This document shows positions 1-7,612 of a stretch of DNA of 16,460 bases, piece by piece. Below the pieces are notes generated by a model that worked only from the letters and a program-made list of their open reading frames with translations, did no database searches and was not told where the DNA came from. The translations under genes were made by a program, and so were the position numbers. This stretch comes from Bacteroides sp. CAG:443 (GTDB taxonomy: Bacteria; Bacteroidota; Bacteroidia; Bacteroidales; Bacteroidaceae). Each line of letters opens with the position of its first letter. The stretch's first letter is position 1. The stretch lies in the NCBI GenBank assembly GCA_000432735.1, contig FR887758.1, forward strand, positions 1 to 16,460, read 5' to 3'.

Positions 1-34
1 CACCCCAAAAGTTTTGTGTCTAACTTTTGGGGTG
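1..34. repeat. Perfect 13-bp inverted repeat (hairpin) at window edge
   Basis: CACCCCAAAAGTT at 1-13 is exactly complementary to 22-34, with an 8-base loop. The repeat lies downstream of the secDF stop codon, so it could be the secDF terminator. A T-rich tail on the minus strand would fall outside the window, and on the plus strand the stem is followed by CACTTCATTTG, which is not a T tract. The right arm continues into GTGCACTTCA, so the palindrome may extend past the left edge. The C-run plus A-run arms also resemble the terminal repeats of some insertion sequences. The inverted repeat is certain; its role is not. Confidence 0.6.
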
Positions 35-92
35 CACTTCATTTGATGACAGGGGCTATTTTTTTCAAAAAATATTTTATAGAAGGTATGGA

Positions 93-3071
93 TTAAGCTT
101 CTGCACCTTCTGTATCTTTCATTTTATGTCCCATTGTCAGATAAGCAACCGGAGCTGCAACGAACAATGAAGACAGAGTACCGATAACAACACCCAGAAT
201 CATTGCGAAGGCAAAGCTGCGGATACTGTCACCACCCAAGATAATGATACTCAACAATACGATCAATGTACTTAATGAAGTATTGATAGTACGAGCCAAG
301 GTTGTATTCAGTGAATCGTTGAACAGTTTTGCACGGTCACGCTTCGGATACAAGTGGAAGAACTCACGTACACGGTCGAAGATAACCACCTTATCGTTGA
401 TTGAGTAACCAATAGCTGTCAAGATGGCACCGATAAACGTCTGGTCGATTTCCAATGAGAATGGTAAAATACCATAACAGAGAGAATACATACCGATAAT
501 CAATACGGTATCGACAACCAGTGCAACTGTAGCACCCACACTATAGGCAATGTTGCGGAAACGGATCAAGATATACAGACCGATTGCGATCAAAGCCAAA
601 ACAACTGACCAGATAGCTGAAGTCTTGATATCATCGGCGATACTCGGACCTACTTTCTGTGAACTGATGATTGAACCACCTACACGGTTATCGCGGTCGA
701 TAAAGATTTCAAGAGTAGTTCCTTTACCCAGCAGGTTACCTTCCTTCAAGGCATTATACAAGAACTCTTCGATTTCGGCATCGATTGTAGGAGAATCTTC
801 TTCGATACGATAGTTGGTTGTTACACGAACAGTCTTACCATCTGTACCCAATGCGATAGCCTGTACATTTGCATCGCCTACCTTCGGCTGAAGCAGATCA
901 CGCACGGTTTCCGGCTGTACCGGCTGTTCGAACTGTACCACAAAGTTACGTCCACCAGTGAAGTCAATACTCTGTGCCAGGCCACGAACGAAGAACGAAA
1001 TGATACAGATAACGATTACAGCGCCCCAGATCATGAAAGAACGTTTGGTAACACCCATAAAGTTATAATGTACATTCTGCATCAGGTTCTTCGAAATGCT
1101 GGTAGTAAAGGTCAAGTTCAACCACTTGTCCTTATTCATATAGTGTTCGTAAACCAGACGAGTCAAGAATACAGCAGTAAAGAACGAGCAGAGGATACCG
1201 ATAATCAATGTAGTGGCAAAACCACGAATAGGACCTGTACCGAAGTTAAACAAGATAATACCTGTGATGATAGATGTCAAGTTAGAGTCGAAGATAGCAG
1301 AGAATGCATTCGAGTAACCTTCAGACAACGCCTGCTTGGTACCCTTACCAGCTCTCAGTTCTTCCTTTGTACGTTCATAAATCAATACGTTCGCATCCAC
1401 CGCCATACCTAATGACAATACCATACCGGCAATACCAGACATGGTCAATGCAGCCTGGAAGGAAGATAGAATACCCAACGTAAAGAAGAAGTTAACGAAC
1501 AAGGCGCAGTTGGCAATCATACCCGGAATGAATCCATACATCACGCACATGTAAATCATCAGGACAACCAGTGCGACGATAAATGAAACAATACCCTGGT
1601 TGATAGATTCCTGACCCAGTGACGGACCTACGATATCTTCCTGAACGATACGTGCCGGTGCCGGCATCTTACCAGATTTCAATACGTTAGCCAAGTCTTT
1701 AGTCTGTTCCGGAGTAAAGCTACCAGAAATTTCAGACTGTCCGCCCGTGATTTCACTATTTACACGCGGAGCACTATATACATATCCATCCAATGCAATG
1801 GCAATAGACTTACCGATATTCTGTTTTGTCAGAGTAGCCCAACGACGAGCACCTTCTGTATTCATCGACATGCTTACACAAGGCTTGTTGTATTGGTCGT
1901 AAGAATCTCTTGCATCAGTTACTACATCACCTTCCAGCGGAGCACGTCCGTTACGTTCTGTAGACTTGATAGCATACAATTCGAAGATACGTCCGCTCTT
2001 GTCGAAGTCGGCAGCAGACACACCCCACATCAGTTTCAAATCGCGAGGCATCTGCTTCTGTATTTCCGGCATACGTAAGATACGATTTACTTCAGCAGTA
2101 TCATTACGATCAGCGTATGCAACTACTGCACCTACCCCATTCTGATTCAACTGAAGAATAGAAAGCAACGGGTGTTCTTTCTTTGCCTGTTCCATATTGG
2201 CTGTAGTTGCAGCTGTTTCACCTTTCAAAGCCGCAGCCAAACTATCTTTTGCTGAAACAGCAGGCTGATCAACCGCAACAGTATCAGTCTTGACAGAATC
2301 TGTTGGAGTAGTACTTAGCAACTCACGGGCACGGCTATCAGCAGAAGCCAATGCAGGAACGATTTCTTTCGCTTCGAAAGTTTCCCAGAATTCGAGGTTC
2401 GCAGAACCTTGCAACAATTTTCTCACACGTTCTGGTTCCTTAATACCCGGCAATTCCACCATGATACGTCCCATCTTACCTTCCAGTGTCTGGATATTAG
2501 GCTGAGCCACACCAAAGCGGTCGATACGTGTACGCAATACGTTATATGAATTGTCTACCGCAGCCTTTACTTCTTCGCGCAATACAGCTTCTACCTCTGC
2601 ATCTGTGCTACGTGTAGTTACCTTGTCTTTTAATTGCTGAGTTGCGAATAACTCTGCCAGACTACCTTCCGGAGCCAGCTTCTTATATTCACGAACGAAA
2701 ATTGTAATGAAGTCATCCTGACTGGTTACTTGTTGTTTGGCAGCCTCAGACAAAGCCTTGTTGAATGCCTCATCTGTCTTGTTGTCAGCCAAAGCCTTCA
2801 CAACATCTGGCACTGAAACTTCCAAAATAACGTTCATACCGCCTTTCAGATCAAGTCCCAATCCGATTTCCATCTCACGACACTGTTTCAGCGTATAACT
2901 GCCCAACCATACCTTTTCATTCTGTACTGAATCAAGGTAGTGAGTTTCCCCTTTCGGATCCTCTGCCGCCTTTTTCATATGATAGCGGGTTACAAAAGAG
3001 AACGAAAGATAGAACACACATACAAGGGTCAGCAATATCGCAAAAACCTTTACGAATCCTTTGTTTTGCAT
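93..3071 (-). CDS. secDF: Fused protein translocase subunit SecDF
   Basis: SecDF is an inner-membrane, proton-driven accessory of SecYEG that pulls exported proteins to the periplasmic side. This 992-residue protein carries SecD and SecF in one chain. SecD part: first TM at about 8-27, the GLGLDLKGG motif at 70-78, a large periplasmic region to about 480, a TM block at about 490-640, and the proton-relay segment GMAVDANVLIYER at 555-567 with Asp559. SecF part: a TM at about 680-697, DFTGG at 703-707, and a TM block at about 815-980 with the matching IGYSINDKVVIFDR at 887-900 (Asp893). Residues 250-300 form a Ser/Thr/Ala-rich, probably disordered insertion in the periplasmic region. The start ATG at 3071 follows an A+T-rich leader with a Bacteroides-type promoter. 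It is separated from the upstream operon by a terminator, so it is probably transcribed alone. Bacterial SecD and SecF are often separate; fusion is also known, for example in Bacillus subtilis. Confidence 0.97.
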   Translation of the reverse strand: MQNKGFVKVFAILLTLVCVFYLSFSFVTRYHMKKAAEDPKGETHYLDSVQNEKVWLGSYTLKQCREMEIGLGLDLKGGMNVILEVSVPDVVKALADNKTDEAFNKALSEAAKQQVTSQDDFITIFVREYKKLAPEGSLAELFATQQLKDKVTTRSTDAEVEAVLREEVKAAVDNSYNVLRTRIDRFGVAQPNIQTLEGKMGRIMVELPGIKEPERVRKLLQGSANLEFWETFEAKEIVPALASADSRARELLSTTPTDSVKTDTVAVDQPAVSAKDSLAAALKGETAATTANMEQAKKEHPLLSILQLNQNGVGAVVAYADRNDTAEVNRILRMPEIQKQMPRDLKLMWGVSAADFDKSGRIFELYAIKSTERNGRAPLEGDVVTDARDSYDQYNKPCVSMSMNTEGARRWATLTKQNIGKSIAIALDGYVYSAPRVNSEITGGQSEISGSFTPEQTKDLANVLKSGKMPAPARIVQEDIVGPSLGQESINQGIVSFIVALVVLMIYMCVMYGFIPGMIANCALFVNFFFTLGILSSFQAALTMSGIAGMVLSLGMAVDANVLIYERTKEELRAGKGTKQALSEGYSNAFSAIFDSNLTSIITGIILFNFGTGPIRGFATTLIIGILCSFFTAVFLTRLVYEHYMNKDKWLNLTFTTSISKNLMQNVHYNFMGVTKRSFMIWGAVIVICIISFFVRGLAQSIDFTGGRNFVVQFEQPVQPETVRDLLQPKVGDANVQAIALGTDGKTVRVTTNYRIEEDSPTIDAEIEEFLYNALKEGNLLGKGTTLEIFIDRDNRVGGSIISSQKVGPSIADDIKTSAIWSVVLALIAIGLYILIRFRNIAYSVGATVALVVDTVLIIGMYSLCYGILPFSLEIDQTFIGAILTAIGYSINDKVVIFDRVREFFHLYPKRDRAKLFNDSLNTTLARTINTSLSTLIVLLSIIILGGDSIRSFAFAMILGVVIGTLSSLFVAAPVAYLTMGHKMKDTEGAEA

Positions 3072-3125
3072 GTTACTTTAATTTATATATTTACTTTTTA
3101 ATTAATATACGTTTATTCAAGGTTG

Positions 3126-3153
3126 CAAATATAGTTTTTTTTTCATTCACAAA
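3126..3153 (-). promoter_or_regulatory. Probable secDF promoter (Bacteroides sigma type)
   Basis: On the minus strand TATATTTG (3133-3126) matches the Bacteroides -7 consensus TAnnTTTG exactly. A TTTG (3153-3150) lies 16 bases upstream as the -33 element, separated by a run of nine A residues. The spacing is slightly short for the consensus. The box lies about 55 bases before the secDF ATG, giving a leader of roughly 50 bases. The rest of the 3072-3302 intergenic stretch is A+T-rich and shows no other convincing signal. Confidence 0.65.
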
Positions 3154-3302
3154 GGGAAAGGTTTCTAAATATTTAAGTTTTAAAGCGTAAAAAACAACTA
3201 TTTGTTGCATTTATATCGACTGAGAAATCTGATTTACCGCTGTTTACCAAACTACTAAAAGGACTATTTTTACAAGAATTCTTTACTTTACAACAAATAC
3301 AC

Positions 3303-3337
3303 AAAGAAATCCGGAAGGTTAACTTCCGGATTTCTTT
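3303..3337 (-). terminator. Hairpin terminator after the phosphoesterase gene
   Basis: AAAGAAATCCGGAAG (3303-3317) pairs perfectly over 15 bp with 3323-3337 around a GTTAA loop. On the minus strand the stem ends in TTTCTTT and runs into TGTGTATTTGTTG, a T-rich tail. The stem begins inside the TAA stop codon of the upstream gene (3339-3337). It is the natural end of the dapB-to-phosphoesterase operon and separates it from secDF. Confidence 0.8.
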
Positions 3338-4419
3338 TATTGTTTTTTCTCCAACAAACACCATACTGGATAGTGGTCGGAGGCCTTAATAGAACGGTCC
3401 ACCTGACATTTCAAAACGCGGAAGCCATCGCTGGCAAAAATATGGTCAATACGAAAATAGAAGTGATTCTCGTAGTATGTAAATCCGGGACCGGAAGCAG
3501 CCTCCGCATATACATCGTTCAATCCCTGACCAATGACTCGGTGAGCATACGATATAGGAGAATCGTTAAAGTCACCGCATACCAGCATGTAACGAGTACG
3601 GTTATCTAAAATAGCATAAGCAACCGAATCGGCTTGAGGAGCACGTATAGCAACTGCTTCTGCCAATTTATGTAGTAAATACCGGCCACCATTTTTCACA
3701 TTTTCTTCACGCGGAGAATTCAAGATATCATTATAAACGACTTTATCATGTGCATCGAGCTTATTCGACTCAAGATGATTATTAATAAGGACTAAAGTAT
3801 CTTTACCTAATTTTAAACGATATAATACACTTCCGTTATATTGGCTCGAATAATCCAAGCACGTCTCCGATAAAATAGGATAACGGGAATAACATGCTAA
3901 TCCACTTCCTCCCTTAACGCGTATCATCTTATGATATGGATAAACATCCAATGCCTGATCCACTTCTTTCTGTTTCACTTTCCCGCCCGGCGTAAACTCT
4001 TGCAGACAAATAATATCCGCATCGCTATTCCGCAAATAATTGAGTACAGGATTACCTTGCTCCCTGTCATAATCTCTCATCGCAGCAATATCCTGCGTAT
4101 TGTAAGTCAGCAGTTTGATGACTTCTCCACCGTCCGGTTCCTTTTCAGTACCCAGCGGACAATACGTCCAGATACTACTCCATCCGGCGATGAACACCAG
4201 AAGAGGGAAAAAAGCATACTTCCACCTGATGCAAAGCCAAATTAAAAGAAAAAATAAATTGCCTAAAAACAGGAACGGAAAAAACAAACCAGCACATGCC
4301 CACAATGGATGACTGACCGGTGAAATATACGGACTATAGGCACTTATCAGAAAGCCGATGGCAACCAATACGTTCAAGGTGAACAATACCCACCGAATCA
4401 AACATCCAATCCTTTTCAT
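3337..4419 (-). CDS. Membrane-anchored endonuclease/exonuclease/phosphatase (EEP) family protein
   Basis: A 360-residue metal-dependent phosphoesterase. Three hydrophobic helices lie at about 10-28, 39-62 and 68-84, followed by an EEP catalytic domain from about 100 to the end. The family active-site positions are present: Asn107 in LTYN, Glu141 in LQE (metal ligand), His215 in NNHLES, Asp283/Asn285 in GDFND, Asp325/His326 in RIDHI, and Asp348/His349 in SDHYPV. Basic residues before TM1 and between TM2 and TM3 (RWK, 65-67) suggest an inside N terminus, which would put the catalytic domain in the periplasm. The family includes DNA repair nucleases, inositol phosphatases and sphingomyelinases; a periplasmic position argues against a DNA repair role. 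It is the last gene of the run, 51 bases after the second rhomboid gene, and ends in a terminator. The substrate cannot be told from sequence. Confidence 0.88.
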   Translation of the reverse strand: MKRIGCLIRWVLFTLNVLVAIGFLISAYSPYISPVSHPLWACAGLFFPFLFLGNLFFLLIWLCIRWKYAFFPLLVFIAGWSSIWTYCPLGTEKEPDGGEVIKLLTYNTQDIAAMRDYDREQGNPVLNYLRNSDADIICLQEFTPGGKVKQKEVDQALDVYPYHKMIRVKGGSGLACYSRYPILSETCLDYSSQYNGSVLYRLKLGKDTLVLINNHLESNKLDAHDKVVYNDILNSPREENVKNGGRYLLHKLAEAVAIRAPQADSVAYAILDNRTRYMLVCGDFNDSPISYAHRVIGQGLNDVYAEAASGPGFTYYENHFYFRIDHIFASDGFRVLKCQVDRSIKASDHYPVWCLLEKKQ

Positions 4420-4470
4420 AATAATTTTATTTTTACATTATCAAAAAAACAGTTCAGGGGAAAAAGAGCA

Positions 4471-5367
4471 TTACTTCTTGCTTGCATCAAACAGGCTCTT
4501 TTTTTCGGCATCTGTCAAACTGCCGTAACCCGATTTGCGAAGTTTATCCAAAATACGGTCTATTTCTTCCGTACGTTCTTTCTTTCTGGCATTGAAGTCA
4601 TAGTCTTTCTGCTTATCGCTGTAATGTACCTTCATTTTCGGTTTGCGAGGAGAAGGCCTCCAGCCGCCCGCAAAGAAATCGAATACATTATTAATCCATT
4701 TGGTAGCATCATGCCCTTTTTGCAATCCTGCCGCAAACCACCAGCCAGCCAAAGCACCGCCCAAGTGTGCAATATGTCCGCCGGCGTTTCCTGAAGTCAT
4801 GAACAGTAAATCCAACAGCAACATAAAGATAGCAACATGCTTCAGTTTCACTGTACCAATGAACATCAGCTGAATAGGATAATTAGGCTCACGTACTCCC
4901 ACAGCTATCACAATGGCAAGTACAGAGGCCGAAGCTCCCAACAAATAAGAAGAATAAACCGCATCGGCAAAATACGGGAACAGATTATATGCCACCATGT
5001 ATGCCAGTCCGCCGACAATTCCTCCTAACACATATAGTCCGCGCAGGTGTTTTGCCGAAAAGAATTGCAAGAACAAACGTCCAAACCAATACAGCCACAG
5101 CATATTAAACAAAATATGCAATACACCGGCGTGCATAAACATATAGGTAAACAAGGACCAGGGCTGCCGGAGAAACCGCTCCCACCAAGCAGGAAATTCC
5201 AGGTAATTGGCCCATAATCCGACAGGCTGATTAAACAAAGTCAATGCTATGTTTACCAGCGTCACAACCAAAAAGACTCCTATATTGATATACAGCAACT
5301 GGGTGACAATATCTCCCCTTCTGAAGCCCTCTTTCAAATTAGTAATAAATCTGCTGTCCGCCGCCAT
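4471..5367 (-). CDS. Rhomboid family intramembrane serine protease with C-terminal tail
   Basis: A 298-residue rhomboid protease, which cuts single-pass membrane substrates within the membrane. It has six or so hydrophobic segments between about 22 and 215. Visible motifs are HILFN (His84 and Asn88, oxyanion region), GASAS with catalytic Ser146, and AHLGG with catalytic His201, so the Ser-His dyad is intact. The residue after the nucleophile is Ala where Gly is common. A charged soluble tail follows (about 235-298) and contains YDFNARKKERTEEIDRILDK; similar tails occur on Bacteroidota rhomboids. The start at 5367 is supported by GGAGGA about 8 bases upstream, a rare clear Shine-Dalgarno here. 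The gene overlaps the end of the preceding rhomboid gene by 29 bases, suggesting translational coupling and perhaps a joint function. Confidence 0.92.
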   Translation of the reverse strand: MAADSRFITNLKEGFRRGDIVTQLLYINIGVFLVVTLVNIALTLFNQPVGLWANYLEFPAWWERFLRQPWSLFTYMFMHAGVLHILFNMLWLYWFGRLFLQFFSAKHLRGLYVLGGIVGGLAYMVAYNLFPYFADAVYSSYLLGASASVLAIVIAVGVREPNYPIQLMFIGTVKLKHVAIFMLLLDLLFMTSGNAGGHIAHLGGALAGWWFAAGLQKGHDATKWINNVFDFFAGGWRPSPRKPKMKVHYSDKQKDYDFNARKKERTEEIDRILDKLRKSGYGSLTDAEKKSLFDASKK

Positions 5368-6016
5368 TTTTCTTCCTCCAGTAAATAATCAGTATCAAAC
5401 CAAAAAGCATACCGCCCAAGTGAGCAAAATGAGCAACACCGTCACTTCCGGCCAGTCCCAGTACCAATTCTAGCACCGCGTACCCTATAACAAAATACTT
5501 TGCCTTGATAGGCATCGGCAGGGGGAAGATAAACATCTGACTATTGGGAAAGAGCATACCGAAAGCCAGCAAAATGGCATATACAGCTCCCGAAGCTCCA
5601 ACTGTATTCAGACGGTTCAGAAATTCACTCATCGGTATGACACCCATACCAGTATCAACACCGTCGTAATGTGACCAACTGACCAGATACTCCGTATATT
5701 GTACAGCCTCCTGTATCAGTCCGGCACCTATTCCGCACAAGATATAATACAATAAGAAACGTTTCGGACCCCAAACTTGTTCAAGCACCCGGCCAAACAT
5801 CCACACAGCAAACATGTTAAAAAAGATATGCTGGAAATTGGCATGCATAAACATATACGTAATAAGCTGCGCCGGATTAAAATCGGATGCAAGGAAAAAA
5901 TGCAATCCCAGCAAATTCTCCACATCGATGCCATAGCGTCGTGCTACAATTGTGCCAAAGAAGCACAACACATTAATAATCAACAGATTTTTTGTTACTG
6001 TAGGAATAGTATTCAT
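5339..6016 (-). CDS. Rhomboid family intramembrane serine protease (short form)
   Basis: A 225-residue rhomboid with six predicted membrane segments and almost no soluble tail. It has HIFFN (His63, Asn67), GASGAVYA with catalytic Ser142 in the canonical GxSG form, and AHLGG with catalytic His199, so it should be active. The segment between TM2/3 and the catalytic serine (about 107-135) is a hydrophilic loop. It starts 12 bases after the WbqC-like gene stop and runs 29 bases into the next rhomboid gene, whose Shine-Dalgarno lies inside its final codons (GGGQQIYY end). It differs clearly from its neighbour outside the motifs, so the pair is either an old duplication or two distinct rhomboid subfamilies. 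Substrates are unknown. Confidence 0.93.
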   Translation of the reverse strand: MNTIPTVTKNLLIINVLCFFGTIVARRYGIDVENLLGLHFFLASDFNPAQLITYMFMHANFQHIFFNMFAVWMFGRVLEQVWGPKRFLLYYILCGIGAGLIQEAVQYTEYLVSWSHYDGVDTGMGVIPMSEFLNRLNTVGASGAVYAILLAFGMLFPNSQMFIFPLPMPIKAKYFVIGYAVLELVLGLAGSDGVAHFAHLGGMLFGLILIIYWRKKNGGGQQIYY

Positions 6017-6028
6017 ATATATATTATT

Positions 6029-6673
6029 TTATTCATGTTTTACAATACTATCGCGAAGAACCAGCAAACTCTCAGGTCCCATATTAAATAACAAATCCAC
6101 AATACTGAGGTTGGGCAAAAAGTTATTTTTCTGGTCGAACACCTGATAATAAGGTTTAGGCAAGAATTCCGGATCGCACTCCGTATACAATTTCTTGGGA
6201 TGAAGCCGTTCGCGGAAATCATCCTGCCCTTCTGAAGCCACCATATAATCCCCTGTAGATACTAAATGCGGATGAAGATCTATCTGCTCACAAACCCAGT
6301 TGCATAATTCCAGATTGAAATCGAACAAAAATTCGTATTTCTGCTCAAAAAAGCGATGAAACTCATCGGCATAATAATCGAAGAAAGGACTCTGTTTGTA
6401 AGCAGCCACAAAAGCATTCCAATGCACATGCCGCCAATTGCCATGGTCGGAGATACGCACGTCCTTCATCAAGCATTTCAAGTCCTCACTCTTTTCTGTC
6501 GGAATGGTGAGCGACAGGGCTCCGCCCGACGAAGCTATCACGCAGCGGTTGCGGTAAGTCTGCTTCATATAATGGTCGAACCGTTCTACATATACGGTAT
6601 CGTATGCAAACAACTTTGTATAATATTCTACTGGCGCAAGATACGCCGAACCAAGTATCACTTCTTTCTTCAT
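6029..6673 (-). CDS. WbqC-like family protein
   Basis: A 214-residue soluble protein recognised as WbqC-like from its N-terminal ILGSAYLAPVEYYTKLF, the family's SAYLPPxxYF-type opening, followed by a conserved basic/aromatic stretch (YMKQTYRNRC) and the LTIP segment. The reading frame is open further upstream to 6799, but that part lies inside the preceding signal-peptidase gene. The ATG at 6673, one base after that gene's TAG (6677-6675), gives the family's normal length and N terminus. Family members occur in O-antigen and other polysaccharide clusters, and their biochemical role is unsettled. Its place between a signal peptidase pair and two rhomboids does not suggest polysaccharide synthesis and says only that it is co-transcribed with them. 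Confidence 0.85.
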   Translation of the reverse strand: MKKEVILGSAYLAPVEYYTKLFAYDTVYVERFDHYMKQTYRNRCVIASSGGALSLTIPTEKSEDLKCLMKDVRISDHGNWRHVHWNAFVAAYKQSPFFDYYADEFHRFFEQKYEFLFDFNLELCNWVCEQIDLHPHLVSTGDYMVASEGQDDFRERLHPKKLYTECDPEFLPKPYYQVFDQKNNFLPNLSIVDLLFNMGPESLLVLRDSIVKHE

Positions 6674-6674
6674 G

Positions 6675-7589
6675 CTACTGTATGCGTTGAAAAAAACGTC
6701 CCTTATAAGGAGTATACCAGATACGCCATGCCTTACCGATGACATGATCTTCGGGTACAAAACCAAACAACCGTGAATCGCACAGATTAACAGGGTCATT
6801 CGATGCCATCCAATAATAATCCTTGCTGAACGTAAACGAACTGACAGGCTTTCCTTCTACCCATAAGGTATCGCCCCGCACGCCAGCCTGCTTCCCTTCG
6901 TGCGAAACAATGGTATTGCACAGCAAAACAACATTCCACGGATAAACCTTCACCGATTCCCCTTTACGAGGAACGACATAAGGATGCACCTCCTGAGAAA
7001 GCTTGCTGTTCAGTGAAACAAAATCGATCCGCTGACCGGCTTTCTGAGACACCAGATAAAACTCATAATGACTGAAACTGCGGATATAGCCCCCGTCTTC
7101 CGTATATCCTATCAGTGGATTTTCCTTCAGGCCTACCGCATCCAAAATCACACGCATCAAGTCTTCTTTCGATGCTGGATATACATACAAAGCTTTACTG
7201 TCGGGACTCAGCACTTCATCGCCGCTGTCTATCATTTCCCGGTTCAGCATGAGTGTATCGCCCGGCGTGCCGATACAGCGGCTGATAAAGACCCTCCGCC
7301 ATTCAAGCCGTTTATTCCGCTGCGTAGCCCCCGGATCGTTGAAGAGTACAATGTCACCCTTCTCTACTTCACAGCTCCCGATACGGTGATAACCCAGAAA
7401 TGACGGAAAAGGCATACGCAAACCATAACTCCACTTGTTCACCAGCACTCCTTCGCCCTGATAAAGCGTATTTTCCATTCCCGACGAAGGAATAAAGCAA
7501 GAAGTAACAAGAAAAGTCTTAACCAGCCACACGGCAACAACGACAAGCGCCGCCAGCTTCAGTCCTATTTTCCAGTTGTTATCCACCAA
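6675..7589 (-). CDS. Signal peptidase I homologue lacking catalytic Ser and Lys (probable pseudoenzyme)
   Basis: About 304 residues: one N-terminal membrane anchor (about 9-29) and an S26-family fold on the periplasmic side. The family boxes align clearly but are changed at the working residues. Box B reads IPSSGMENTL with Gly37 immediately before Met38, where the nucleophilic Ser should be. Box D reads FISRCIGTPGD with Ser103 in place of the general-base Lys. Box E reads ASND...DSRLFGFVPEDH in place of GDNR..S.DSR. I checked these codons on the minus strand: GGA for Gly37 and AGC for Ser103. The rest of the frame is open and well conserved, so it looks maintained rather than decaying. It follows lepB by 22 bases. 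There is no in-frame ATG; the usable starts are TTG at 7589 or GTG at 7586, so the exact start is uncertain. Likely roles are a regulator or partner of LepB, or a chaperone-like binder of signal peptides. An alternative is a shifted active site using Ser36. Confidence 0.85.
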   Translation of the reverse strand: MVDNNWKIGLKLAALVVVAVWLVKTFLVTSCFIPSSGMENTLYQGEGVLVNKWSYGLRMPFPSFLGYHRIGSCEVEKGDIVLFNDPGATQRNKRLEWRRVFISRCIGTPGDTLMLNREMIDSGDEVLSPDSKALYVYPASKEDLMRVILDAVGLKENPLIGYTEDGGYIRSFSHYEFYLVSQKAGQRIDFVSLNSKLSQEVHPYVVPRKGESVKVYPWNVVLLCNTIVSHEGKQAGVRGDTLWVEGKPVSSFTFSKDYYWMASNDPVNLCDSRLFGFVPEDHVIGKAWRIWYTPYKGRFFQRIQ

Positions 7590-7612
7590 TAATCTGAAGT
7601 CGTATAACTCAT
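7565..7612 (-). other. 15-codon ORF overlapping the lepB stop (TAATG)
   Basis: The lepB stop TAA (7614-7612) shares its last A with an ATG (7612-7610). That ATG opens a frame of 15 codons (MSYTTSDYWWITTGK) and ends at TAG 7567-7565, inside the next gene in another frame. Such a TAATG overlap is the usual coupling arrangement, yet here it does not lead into the second signal-peptidase frame. It may be a short coupled peptide that delivers ribosomes, the remnant of the original start after a frameshift, or chance. Confidence 0.3.

Noticed and set aside
3173..3364. 63-codon minus-strand open frame between the EEP gene and secDF
   Set aside because: It runs through the strong terminator hairpin and overlaps the EEP gene end; composition is lysine/serine/cysteine-rich with no recognisable motif, as expected from A+T-rich intergenic DNA.
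6674..6799. Upstream extension of the WbqC-like frame
   Set aside because: These 42 codons lie inside the signal-peptidase paralogue in another frame, and the family N terminus begins at the ATG at 6673.
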